From Candidatus Dormiibacterota bacterium (GTDB lineage Bacteria > Chloroflexota > Dormibacteria > UBA8260), in the NCBI GenBank assembly GCA_955652545.1, contig CATPCA010000169.1, forward strand, positions 1 through 6,028: a DNA stretch of 6,028 bases, in the 5' to 3' direction. Positions 1 to 6,028 of the stretch are shown piece after piece. The notes beneath the pieces were generated by a model, which searched no databases, was not told where the DNA came from, and was given only the letters and a program-made list of their open reading frames with translations. Position numbers and translations under genes: made by a program. Numbering within the stretch: position 1 is the first letter of the stretch; the number at the start of each line of letters is the position of its first letter.

Positions 1-747
1 GGGGTGATGGGCGAGCTGCTGGGGCGCAGCTGCGGTGTGCTGTCGGGCAAGGGCGGATCGATGCATCTCACCGACGTCGAGCGCGGCGTGATGGGCTCCT
101 ACGCGATCGTCGGTGCTCACCTGACCATCGCTCTCGGCGCCGCCTGGTCGGCGCAGTACCGTGGCGAGCCGCGGGTGGCGGTGGCATTCTTCGGAGACGG
201 CACCACCAACATCGGCGCCTTCCACGAGTCGCTCAACCTGGCGGCGGTGTGGAAGTTGCCGGTGGTGTTCGTGTGTGAGAACAACCTCTACATGGAGTAC
301 ACGCCCATCGGGCAGGTGACCGCCGTGGCCAACCCGGCGGCCGATCGCGCCTCGGCGTACGGGCTCGACAGCATCCTCGTCGACGGCAACGACGCGGACG
401 CCATGTACCTCACCGCTCGTGAGTGCCTCGAGCGCGCCCGCAGCGGCGGCGGTCCATCGCTTATCGAGGCGCGCACCTATCGTTCCACGGGTCATTCCCG
501 TGCGGATCCCGGCAAGTACCGCCCTGACGAGGAGGTCGCGGCCTGGGCCGCCTACGATCCGATCGTCCTCTATCGCGCGCGGTTGGCGGCACGCGGCGTC
601 AGCGAGGCGGACCTCGATGCTGTCGAGGAGACCGCTGACAGCGACGTCGACACCGCCACTGTCGAGGCCAAGGCATCGGCGCCACCGGGTGAGGAGATGC
701 TCATGAAGAATGTGTGGTCGGATGGGGGCTGGTCATGGCGGAACTGA
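1..747 (+). CDS. Thiamine-diphosphate-dependent dehydrogenase E1 component, alpha subunit (5'-truncated by window)
   Basis: This is the alpha subunit of a heterotetrameric E1, which uses thiamine diphosphate to decarboxylate a 2-oxo acid (or cleave an acyloin) and passes the acyl group to lipoyl-E2 in the cytoplasm. The reading frame is open from base 1. Family members run about 320-330 residues and 248 are visible, so roughly 75-80 N-terminal residues lie upstream; the GTG at 4 and ATG at 7 are internal. Visible motifs, numbered from the first codon, are ELLGRS and GKGGSMH near the left edge, the thiamine-diphosphate motif from GDGTTN (65-70) to ENN (93-95), and the phosphorylation-loop-like STGHSRADPGKYR near 162-174. 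ENN is followed by LYMEYTP, which from memory fits an uncharacterised AcoA-like actinobacterial clade rather than classical PdhA. The end overlaps the E1 beta start by 13 bases. The family is secure; the substrate (acetoin, another acyloin, or a 2-oxo acid) is not. Confidence 0.93.
   Translation, partial: GVMGELLGRSCGVLSGKGGSMHLTDVERGVMGSYAIVGAHLTIALGAAWSAQYRGEPRVAVAFFGDGTTNIGAFHESLNLAAVWKLPVVFVCENNLYMEYTPIGQVTAVANPAADRASAYGLDSILVDGNDADAMYLTARECLERARSGGGPSLIEARTYRSTGHSRADPGKYRPDEEVAAWAAYDPIVLYRARLAARGVSEADLDAVEETADSDVDTATVEAKASAPPGEEMLMKNVWSDGGWSWRN
720..728 (+). promoter_or_regulatory. Ribosome binding site for E1 beta
   Basis: A purine-rich GGATGGGGG lies inside the end of the E1 alpha gene and finishes 6 bases before the ATG at 735. 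It supports that ATG over the in-frame GTG at 714. The GTG start would add seven residues (MVGWGLV) ahead of the conserved MAELTYRDAV start of the family. Confidence 0.5.
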
Positions 748-1712
748 CATACCGCGACGCGGTCGCCCGGGCGATCACGCAGGAGATGGAGCGGGACCCC
801 AACGTGGTCTTCCTCGGCGAGGACGTCGCCGGGGCCGGCGGCGTGTTCAAGGCCACTGTCGGTCTTCTCGAGCGCTTCGGCCCCGAAAGGGTGCGCGACA
901 CCCCCATCTCGGAGCAGGCGATCCTCGGCGCCGCTATGGGGGCGGCGATGACAGGGCTGCGACCGATCGCAGAGATCATGTTCGCCGACTTCTTCGCTGT
1001 GTGCTGGGATCTGGTCGCCAACCAGATCGCCAAGAGCTCCTACATGAGCGGCGGCCAGGTGAGCTTCCCGCTGGTGATCAGGTCGGGCAACGGCGGAGGG
1101 CTGCGCTTCGGTGCGCAGCACTCGCAATCCGTCGAGAACTGGGCCATGGCCGTTCCCGGGCTCAAGGTGGTGGCGCCGTCGAACCCCGCCGACGTCATCG
1201 GCCTTTTCGCCGCCGCGGTCCGCGACCCGGACCCGGTGATGTTCTTCGAGCACAAGGGGCTGTACGCGACCAAGGGCGAGGTTCCCGACGGCGAACTGCT
1301 CGACACGCTGGGCTCGGCCAAGGTGCTCCGCAATGGGGGTGATGCGACCATCGTGGCGCTCGCCGCGATGGTGCCCAAGGCGCTTGCCGCCGCGGAACAG
1401 CTGGCCAAGCGGGGCATCGACGCCACGGTCGTCGACGTGCGCAGCCTGGTGCCGCTCGACACGCAGACCATCCTGCGTGAGGCCTCCGCAACCGGGCGGT
1501 TCTTCACCGTCGAGGAGAACCCGAGGCTGTGTGGTTGGGGGGCCGAGCTGGTGTCGATCGTCGCCGAGGAGTGCTTCGACGACCTCGACGGGCCGCCGCT
1601 GCGCATCACCACCCCGCACATCCCGCTTCCATCCGCTGATGCGCTCGAGGACATGGCGATCCCCTCTGTCGAGCGCATCGCCGCCACCATTGAGAGGGCC
1701 ATGCAGTCATGA
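735..1712 (+). CDS. Thiamine-diphosphate-dependent dehydrogenase E1 component, beta subunit (AcoB/PdhB-like)
   Basis: This is the beta subunit that completes the E1 active site with the preceding alpha subunit. The 325 residues match the usual 320-340. In order they show the N-terminal transketolase pyrimidine-binding domain (about 3-180) with FLGEDV (26-31), the DTPISE segment whose Glu60 should activate the cofactor aminopyrimidine, and the conserved GAQHSQS with His129 in the active site. The C-terminal transketolase domain (about 195-320) carries the DVRSLVPLD signature and TPHIPLPSADALED near the end. The segments GLKVVAPSNP, RDPDPV and EHKGLYATKGEVP read closer to acetoin dehydrogenase beta subunits than to classical pyruvate dehydrogenase; this is a judgement from remembered sequences. 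The ATG at 735 is chosen because it matches the family start and has a purine tract 6 bases upstream. It overlaps E1 alpha by 13 bases and shares ATGA with the next gene, implying one transcript and coupled translation. Confidence 0.95.
   Translation: MAELTYRDAVARAITQEMERDPNVVFLGEDVAGAGGVFKATVGLLERFGPERVRDTPISEQAILGAAMGAAMTGLRPIAEIMFADFFAVCWDLVANQIAKSSYMSGGQVSFPLVIRSGNGGGLRFGAQHSQSVENWAMAVPGLKVVAPSNPADVIGLFAAAVRDPDPVMFFEHKGLYATKGEVPDGELLDTLGSAKVLRNGGDATIVALAAMVPKALAAAEQLAKRGIDATVVDVRSLVPLDTQTILREASATGRFFTVEENPRLCGWGAELVSIVAEECFDDLDGPPLRITTPHIPLPSADALEDMAIPSVERIAATIERAMQS
1692..1698 (+). promoter_or_regulatory. Ribosome binding site for the aldehyde dehydrogenase
   Basis: GAGAGGG sits within the last codons of E1 beta, 10 bases before the ATG at 1709. 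The spacing is slightly long but usable. Together with the ATGA overlap it favours start at 1709. Confidence 0.4.
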
Positions 1713-3172
1713 GCACAGCAACGTCGAGCCTCGAGGCGCTCGCGGCGCCACCACAGCTTCTCGTCGGCGGCCGCTGGATGGACGCGTCCGACGCACGCAC
1801 CTTCATGGTTGACGACCCCGCGACCGGAGAACGGATCGCCGAGGTCGCCGACGGCTCGGTCGAGGATGGGCTCGCCGCAGTCACAGCCGCACACGACGCC
1901 CTGCCGGGCTGGGCGGCGACGCCTCCGCGGCAGCGCGCGGAGGTGCTGCGCCGTGCGTTCGAGCTCATGACCGAGCGGACAGAGGACCTGGCGCGGCTGA
2001 TCGTCAGAGAGAACGGCAAAGCGCTTCCCGATGCGCGCGGCGAGGTCACCTATGCGGCTGAGTTCTTCCGCTGGTTCGCCGAGGAGGCGGTGCGCGCCGC
2101 GGGTGAGGTGGTCATCGCGCCAGCCGGCACCAACCGCATCCTCGTGCTGCGCCAGCCGATTGGCGTCAGCATCCTGGTGACACCGTGGAACTTCCCCGCG
2201 GCGATGGCGACGCGCAAGATCGGCCCGGCGCTGGCGGCGGGCTGCACGGTGGTGCTCAAGCCCGCATCGGACACACCGCTGACGGCGCTGGCGCTGGGGG
2301 CACTGCTGATGGACGCCGGCGTTCCCGCGGGGGTGGTCAACGTGCTGCCCTCACGCAGGTCGGGACCCGTCGTCTCGGCGATGCTGCATGACCCCCGGGT
2401 GCGCAAGCTGTCGTTCACCGGGTCGACCGAGGTGGGTCGCGGGCTGCTCCACGAGGCCGCCGACTGCGTGGTGAGCTGTTCGATGGAGCTTGGCGGCAAC
2501 GCGCCGTTCGTGGTATTCGACGACGCGGACCTCGGGGCCGCGGTGGCGGGTGCCATGGTAGCCAAGATGCGCAACGGCGGCGAGGCGTGCACCGCGGCCA
2601 ACCGCTTCCTGGTGCAGCGCGGCATCGCCGCCGAGTTCGGGAGCAAGCTCGCCGCCGCCATGGGGGCGCTACGGATGGGACCCGGGCTCGAGGATGGGGT
2701 CCAGCTCGGGCCCCTGGTCAACAAGGCCAGCCGCGACAAGGTCGCCGAGCTCGTCGGCGGCGCGGTGGGTGACGGTGCGCGCATCGCCGTCGGAGGTGAG
2801 ACGCCGGATGGTCCTGGCTACTTCTACGCGCCGACTGTGCTCGTCGACGTGCCCAAGGGCGCGGCCATCCTGCGCGAGGAGATCTTCGGACCCGTCGCAC
2901 CGCTGGTCGTGTTCGACACCGAGCACGATGCTGTGTCCCTCGCCAACGACACCGAGTACGGCCTGGTGGCGTACGTCTACACCACCGACCTCCGGCGTGG
3001 CCTGCGCGTCAGCGAAGCGCTCGAATCGGGCATGGTCGGGCTCAACAGGCCGATCGTCTCCGACCCCGCAGCCCCGTTCGGCGGCGTCAAGCAGAGCGGG
3101 CTGGGCCGCGAGGGCGGGCACGACGGTCTGCTCGAGTTCCTGGAGACCAAATACGTCGCGGTGGCCTGGTGA
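1709..3172 (+). CDS. NAD(P)-dependent aldehyde dehydrogenase, succinate-semialdehyde dehydrogenase type
   Basis: This enzyme oxidises an aldehyde to a carboxylate with NAD(P)+, acting as a cytosolic soluble enzyme. The 487 residues are full length for the ALDH superfamily. The oxyanion-hole Asn161 lies in TPWNFP (158-163). Lys184 and Ser187 in LKPAS match the coenzyme-phosphate contacts of E. coli GabD, making NADP use possible. The cofactor loop is FTGST (236-240), the general base is Glu260 in MELGGNAPF, the nucleophile is Cys294 in [10 protein letters not shown], and Glu391 lies in [23 protein letters not shown] is typical of the succinate-semialdehyde dehydrogenase branch. The second Cys that follows the nucleophile two residues later in GabD (TCVCANR) is Ala here, so a disulfide switch of that kind is absent. 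The gene lies between E1 beta and E2 and overlaps each by 4 bases, which suggests a job linked to the dehydrogenase complex, such as clearing an aldehyde released by acyloin cleavage. The true substrate is unknown. Confidence 0.94.
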   Translation: MSTATSSLEALAAPPQLLVGGRWMDASDARTFMVDDPATGERIAEVADGSVEDGLAAVTAAHDALPGWAATPPRQRAEVLRRAFELMTERTEDLARLIVRENGKALPDARGEVTYAAEFFRWFAEEAVRAAGEVVIAPAGTNRILVLRQPIGVSILVTPWNFPAAMATRKIGPALAAGCTVVLKPASDTPLTALALGALLMDAGVPAGVVNVLPSRRSGPVVSAMLHDPRVRKLSFTGSTEVGRGLLHEAADCVVSCSMELGGNAPFVVFDDADLGAAVAGAMVAKMRNGGEACTAANRFLVQRGIAAEFGSKLAAAMGALRMGPGLEDGVQLGPLVNKASRDKVAELVGGAVGDGARIAVGGETPDGPGYFYAPTVLVDVPKGAAILREEIFGPVAPLVVFDTEHDAVSLANDTEYGLVAYVYTTDLRRGLRVSEALESGMVGLNRPIVSDPAAPFGGVKQSGLGREGGHDGLLEFLETKYVAVAW

Positions 3173-4455
3173 GAGTCCAGGTCACCATGCCCCAGCTCGG
3201 CGAGACGGTGAGCGAGGGGACGGTGACCCGGTGGCTGCGCGGCCAGGGTGATTCCGTGGCCGCCGACGAACCGCTTCTGGAGATCGCCACCGACAAGGTG
3301 TCCGTCGAGGTGCCGACGGTGCAGCCGGGAGTGCTGGTGGAGATCCTGGTGCGCGAGGGCGAGACCGTGCCGGTCGGCGCCCCCCTCGCCTGGCTGGAGG
3401 TCGGCGGCCAGGACTCCGGAGAGACGCCCGTTCCTGCCGCGACCAATGGAGCGGTCGCCCCCAGCCGCGATCCGGACCCCGCGGCCGCCCCCACCGCCAA
3501 AGACGACGCGACGCCGGCCGCCCCGGCCGGAGCGGCCACCGACGAGCGCCGCCCCTCACCGCTGATCAGGCGCCTGCTCAAGGAGGCGGGACTGACCGCC
3601 GCTGACGTCACCGCTTCCGGCCCCGGCGGGCGGATCCTGCGCGAGGACGTCGCGGCTGCCGCGACCCGCGTGGCACCCGCACCGCGGCCACCCGTGCCGG
3701 CTGCCGCATCTTCTGTCATGAAGGCCAGTGCGAGCGCGCTGCCGGCCGGGTCACGCTCCGAGCCGCTCAGCCGGATTCGCGCGGTGATCGCCGAACGCAT
3801 GGTGTCGTCGCTGCGGACGTCGGCGCAGCTCACCAGCGTCGTCGAGGTCGACGTGACCCAGATCACGGAGTTGCGCGCTCGCGCAGGCACCAAGGTCTCC
3901 TTCCTGCCCTTCTTCGCCAGGGCCGCGGTGGAGGGGCTGGAATCGCATGCGGAGGTCAACGCGTCTGTCGACACGGTCGCCGGCACGGTCATGTACCACG
4001 ACGCCATCCACCTGGCCATCGCTGTCGACACCGAGCGCGGTCTGCTCGCGCCCGTCATCCGTGACGCCGGGCGGCTGTCGCTCACCGGGCTGGCCGGCGC
4101 CATCGCCGACGTCGCCGCTCGCACGCGCGACGGCAGCATCACCGCCGACGAGCTGTTGGGCGGCACATTCACGCTGTCCAACACAGGCAGTCGCGGTGCG
4201 CTCTTCGACACCCCGATCATCAACCAGCCGCAGGTGGCCATCCTGGCGACGGGTGCGGTGACCAGGCGGCCGGTCGTCGTCAGCGATCCCGCGAGCGGGG
4301 CCGAGGGGATCGCTATCCGCTCGATGGTGTACCTGGCGTTGACCTACGACCATCGCCTCATCGACGGCGCGGTTGCGGCGCATTTCCTGGTCACTCTCAA
4401 ACAGCGCCTCGAAGGCGGCAGGTTCGAGGCCGACCTGGGGCTGCCCCCGGCTTGA
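3169..4455 (+). CDS. 2-oxo acid/acetoin dehydrogenase complex E2 component (lipoyl dihydrolipoamide acyltransferase)
   Basis: E2 is the core of the complex: its swinging lipoyl arm takes the acyl group from E1 and transfers it to coenzyme A. The 428-residue protein has a single lipoyl domain (about 1-79; [16 protein letters not shown], then [12 protein letters not shown] with Lys43 as the lipoylation site). An Ala/Pro-rich flexible linker follows (about 80-128), then a peripheral subunit-binding domain (about 129-165; [13 protein letters not shown] and [11 protein letters not shown]). A second Ala/Pro linker leads to the catalytic acyltransferase domain (about 196-426), with [18 protein letters not shown] and the active-site motif DHRLIDG (His395, Asp399). 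The GTG start at 3169 forms a GTGA overlap with the aldehyde dehydrogenase stop and keeps the first lipoyl beta-strand (RVQVT). The in-frame ATG at 3187 would remove that strand. I see no good Shine-Dalgarno sequence, so re-initiation after the upstream stop is likely. The subunit-binding domain implies an E3 partner not encoded here. Acyl specificity cannot be read. Confidence 0.95.
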   Translation: MRVQVTMPQLGETVSEGTVTRWLRGQGDSVAADEPLLEIATDKVSVEVPTVQPGVLVEILVREGETVPVGAPLAWLEVGGQDSGETPVPAATNGAVAPSRDPDPAAAPTAKDDATPAAPAGAATDERRPSPLIRRLLKEAGLTAADVTASGPGGRILREDVAAAATRVAPAPRPPVPAAASSVMKASASALPAGSRSEPLSRIRAVIAERMVSSLRTSAQLTSVVEVDVTQITELRARAGTKVSFLPFFARAAVEGLESHAEVNASVDTVAGTVMYHDAIHLAIAVDTERGLLAPVIRDAGRLSLTGLAGAIADVAARTRDGSITADELLGGTFTLSNTGSRGALFDTPIINQPQVAILATGAVTRRPVVVSDPASGAEGIAIRSMVYLALTYDHRLIDGAVAAHFLVTLKQRLEGGRFEADLGLPPA

Positions 4456-4460
4456 GGGGA

Positions 4461-4480
4461 CGGCATACTCAGCTGTGCCG
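4461..4480 (+). repeat. Short inverted repeat between E2 and the transporter gene
   Basis: CGGCA (4461-4465) can pair with TGCCG (4476-4480) around a 10-base loop. No T-run follows, so it is not an intrinsic terminator by the usual criteria. It overlaps the possible GTG start of the transporter at 4475 and could simply be chance in GC-rich DNA. Confidence 0.25.
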
Positions 4481-4492
4481 CGACTCGCCTCA

Positions 4493-5677
4493 ATGACAGC
4501 GGGCGTAGCGACCGACGGCGGCGCGGGCGATCGCCCCCTCGTGGTCAACGTCCGTCCATTGCTGCTGGCCACTTTCGTGAGCGCGCTGGATCGCTTCTCG
4601 GTGGCGCCGATGCTGGTGGTTATCTCACACGACCTGCGTGTGTCGCTCGGAAGCACGAGTGCCGCTGCGAGCGTGTATTTCCTCTGCTATGGGCTTAGCC
4701 AGGTTGGTTGGGGAGCGGTGAGCGATCGATTCGGCCGGGTGCGCACGATGAGATTCACTCTGGTGCTTGGTGTGCTGGCGGGGCTAGCGTCGGCGGCGGC
4801 ACCCAACCTGCTCCTGCTGACGCTGGCGCGCGCACTCGCCGGCATAGCCTTCGGTGCGATCACTCCCGGGAGCCTTGTATATATCGGCGACAGCATGCCC
4901 TTCCATCGCCGTCATGGCCCACTGAACCAGTTGGTGGCAGCGAATGCGGTGGGGACGGCCGTGGCGATCGTTGGCGGAGGCTTTGCGGCGTCGTTCGCGT
5001 CCTGGCGGATTGCGTTCGCAGTGCCGGCCGTCCTGGCTCTCTGGCTGGCCGTTGTGCTCGGCCGGCTCCCAGAGCCTCCGCGGCAGGGACTCCACCGGGG
5101 ACCGGTGCGGCAGATCCTGATGGTGGTACAGCGTCCGTGGGCGATCCTGGTGATCGGGTTGGGGTTCGGCGAGGGCGCTGTGGTGCTTGGGATTCTCACC
5201 TACCTCGCTGCTGCGCTGGAAACAGCGGGCGTTGGCGCCGCGCTGGCGGGCACCGTCGTGGCGGTGTTCGGGTTGGCGGTGCTGGCCATGTCGCAGGTGC
5301 CGCTACTTGTGGGACGAATGCGGATGTCGACGGTGATGGGCGTTGGTGGGACGGGCTACGCGGCGGCGTACTTTGCCATCGCCTTTGGTCAGCCGCTGCT
5401 TGCAGTCTTGGCGTGTGCGTTCATTCTTGGCATTGGCTGGGCGCTGATGCATCCCCTCGTGCAGTCGTGGGCAACCGAGGTGGTGCCGGAGGCGCGAGCG
5501 TCGGCGGTGTCGCTGTTTGCGATGGCTCTGTTCGTGGGCAGCGCCGTGTCTGCTGCCCTCGCCGGACCGCTGGCCGAAATGCATCGCTTTGGCACGATTT
5601 TTCTGGGCGCTGCGCTCGTTGGAGTGGTTTTGACGGTGGTCACCGTGGTCGGTCGCCGTCGGTACGCTGGCGACTAG
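4493..5677 (+). CDS. Major Facilitator Superfamily transporter, 12 predicted transmembrane helices
   Basis: This is an inner-membrane secondary transporter of unknown substrate. From the ATG at 4493 it has 394 residues, typical of 12-helix MFS carriers. Hydrophobic segments fall near residues 22-44, 54-76, 87-104, 106-128, 147-168, 170-190, 217-240, 248-273, 281-299, 300-322, 338-360 and 366-386. A central hydrophilic loop (about 191-215) separates the two halves. The MFS motif A appears between helices 2 and 3 as WGAVSDRFGRVRTMR (73-87). The start is uncertain: GTG at 4475 would add six residues, and the frame stays open back to 4373 inside E2 but with non-membrane, E2-shadow sequence. Neither start has a well-spaced Shine-Dalgarno; GAGGGGA at 4454-4460 is 14 bases before the GTG. 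The gene follows E2 in the same direction after 37 bases, so cotranscription is plausible. Base composition is noticeably less GC-rich than the enzyme genes, hinting at separate origin. It could be a substrate importer or an efflux pump. Confidence 0.9.
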   Translation: MTAGVATDGGAGDRPLVVNVRPLLLATFVSALDRFSVAPMLVVISHDLRVSLGSTSAAASVYFLCYGLSQVGWGAVSDRFGRVRTMRFTLVLGVLAGLASAAAPNLLLLTLARALAGIAFGAITPGSLVYIGDSMPFHRRHGPLNQLVAANAVGTAVAIVGGGFAASFASWRIAFAVPAVLALWLAVVLGRLPEPPRQGLHRGPVRQILMVVQRPWAILVIGLGFGEGAVVLGILTYLAAALETAGVGAALAGTVVAVFGLAVLAMSQVPLLVGRMRMSTVMGVGGTGYAAAYFAIAFGQPLLAVLACAFILGIGWALMHPLVQSWATEVVPEARASAVSLFAMALFVGSAVSAALAGPLAEMHRFGTIFLGAALVGVVLTVVTVVGRRRYAGD

Positions 5678-5717
5678 CGCGAGAACTCTGTGGCAGGAAG
5701 GAGGCAGAAGCCTGTGT

Positions 5718-5731
5718 CCACCACGTGGTGG
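5718..5731. repeat. Perfect 14-bp palindrome
   Basis: CCACCACGTGGTGG equals its own reverse complement and has no spacer. It lies 41 bases after the transporter stop. It could be a dimeric regulator site, a palindromic target for an insertion sequence, or part of the IS end. A second CACGTG core occurs at 5776-5781 without the extended symmetry. Confidence 0.6.
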
Positions 5732-5788
5732 CCGGGATTTTCGGGGCCGCATGAGATGACCCGGTTCGCTCTCGTCACGTGGGAGTGC

Positions 5789-5819
5789 CTGTTGTGCAAA
5801 GGGAAATCCCTGACAACTG
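5789..5819. repeat. Imperfect hairpin in the presumed IS110 noncoding end
   Basis: GTTGT (5791-5795) pairs with ACAAC (5813-5817), flanked by a T/T mismatch and an outer C-G pair (5789/5819). Inside, GGG (5801-5803) pairs with CCC (5808-5810) around an AAAT loop. No T-run follows on either strand, which argues against an intrinsic terminator. It may be structure within an IS noncoding RNA or end. Confidence 0.35.
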
Positions 5820-5871
5820 AGCCTTCCAAGCCGGATATCGGGAGGGACGCGAGAGATGATCCTATGTCATG

Positions 5872-6028
5872 TCAAGGCAGGACGGGGAGCACCTGGAACA
5901 CTTCGCGTGCGATGTACGCTTGAGGCAACGGAGGATCTCGCGCTTGGAGAGTCCCTCCGCGGCGCGTCGGCCGACGTAGGCGCGGGTGTGCGGGTCGCAG
6001 TTCATGCGTGTGAATGCGATGCGCCAGA
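5872..6028 (-). pseudogene. IS110-family transposase, C-terminal fragment with apparent frameshift
   Basis: Read on the minus strand from the window end, the frame starting at 6026 gives WRIAFTRMNCDPHTRAY, then VGRRAAEGLSKREILRCLKR. This matches the remembered C-terminal tail of IS110-family (DEDD, RuvC-like plus Transposase_20) recombinases. The expected continuation YIAREVF is present but one base out of frame: the codon ending KR uses 5918-5916, while the tail reads from 5916-5914 as YIAREVFQVLPVLP and stops at 5874-5872. Without the shift the protein continues as TSHAKCSRC to a stop at 5864-5862. One missing base near 5916-5918 explains both. The catalytic domains lie beyond the window, so whether the rest of the gene is intact is unknown. 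A sequencing error is also possible. The family call rests on this short tail alone. Confidence 0.72.

Larger units (their letters stand above)
5678..5871. other. Noncoding stretch between the transporter gene and the IS110 transposase, probably partly IS end
   Basis: I see no convincing gene here. The only plus-strand frame (5690-5923, GTG start) runs antisense into the transposase end and resembles nothing I know. The stretch contains a 14-bp perfect palindrome and an imperfect hairpin, listed separately. IS110-family elements carry noncoding ends beside the transposase gene and often lack clear terminal inverted repeats, so the exact IS boundary within this stretch cannot be fixed by eye. 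No intrinsic terminator with a T-run is visible for the operon. Confidence 0.5.
5720..6028 (-). mobile_element. IS110-family insertion sequence, one end only (left boundary approximate)
   Basis: The transposase tail on the minus strand plus the adjacent noncoding, hairpin-containing DNA indicate the transposase-3' end of an IS110-like element continuing past the window. The boundary at 5720 is a guess: family members often lack clear terminal inverted repeats and target duplications, and I found no unambiguous end. It sits downstream of the transporter gene and does not interrupt it. Confidence 0.5.

Noticed and set aside
570..1619. Long minus-strand open frame opposite E1 alpha and E1 beta
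   Set aside because: It is antisense to two clear genes, is rich in Arg/His/Gly and lacks recognisable domains. Such open frames are common opposite GC-rich coding DNA.
3409..3555. Repetitive GC-rich stretch in E2 as a separate repeat element
   Set aside because: It encodes the Ala/Pro-rich flexible linker expected between the lipoyl and subunit-binding domains.
3087..4241. 384-codon minus-strand open frame opposite E2
   Set aside because: Low-complexity Ser/Ala/Arg/Thr sequence mirrors the E2 codon bias; no motif or ribosome site supports it.
4373..4492. Longer transporter start inside E2
   Set aside because: The added N-terminal residues are polar and read as an out-of-frame shadow of E2; MFS proteins normally start shortly before helix 1.
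5652..5674. GTCGCC/GGCGAC inverted repeat spanning the end of the transporter gene as a terminator
   Set aside because: The 11-base loop lies inside the coding sequence and no T-run follows, so intrinsic termination is not supported.
4708..5754. Plus-strand open frame overlapping the transporter in another frame
   Set aside because: Gly/Arg/Cys-rich translation without hydrophobic periodicity, while the other frame encodes an unmistakable MFS protein.
5690..5923. Possible 77-residue plus-strand gene after the transporter
   Set aside because: It starts with GTG and reads antisense into the transposase tail. The translation resembles no family I know. The GGAAGGAGG purine run lies inside it rather than before its start.

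Overview
The window looks like chromosome of a high-G+C actinobacterium. Codons end mostly in G or C, genes overlap by a few bases, GTG is used as a start, and the proteins resemble actinobacterial families. I cannot name the genus.

Positions 1-4455 hold four same-strand genes with overlapping ends: the 3' part of a thiamine-diphosphate E1 alpha subunit (cut by the window start), its E1 beta partner, an NAD(P)-dependent aldehyde dehydrogenase of the succinate-semialdehyde dehydrogenase type, and a lipoyl-bearing E2 acyltransferase. E1 alpha, E1 beta and E2 form most of a 2-oxo-acid or acyloin dehydrogenase complex. No E3 (dihydrolipoamide dehydrogenase) gene is present, so it must lie upstream or elsewhere. 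E1 beta reads closer to acetoin dehydrogenase (AcoB-like) than to classical pyruvate dehydrogenase. That gives the embedded aldehyde dehydrogenase a plausible job: acyloin cleavage yields an acyl-CoA plus a free aldehyde, which it could oxidise. The substrate itself is not readable from the sequence.

Positions 4493-5677 encode a 12-helix Major Facilitator Superfamily transporter in the same direction, 37 bases after E2. Its base composition is visibly less GC-rich than that of the enzyme genes. It may import the substrate, export a product, or be a separately acquired gene.

Positions 5678-5871 hold no convincing gene but contain a perfect 14-bp palindrome and an imperfect hairpin. From 5872 to the window end, on the minus strand, lies the C-terminal end of an IS110-family transposase. 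It carries an apparent one-base deletion near 5916 that shifts its last residues out of frame. The noncoding stretch is probably at least partly the end of that element. The window thus runs from a catabolic operon into a mobile-element boundary.
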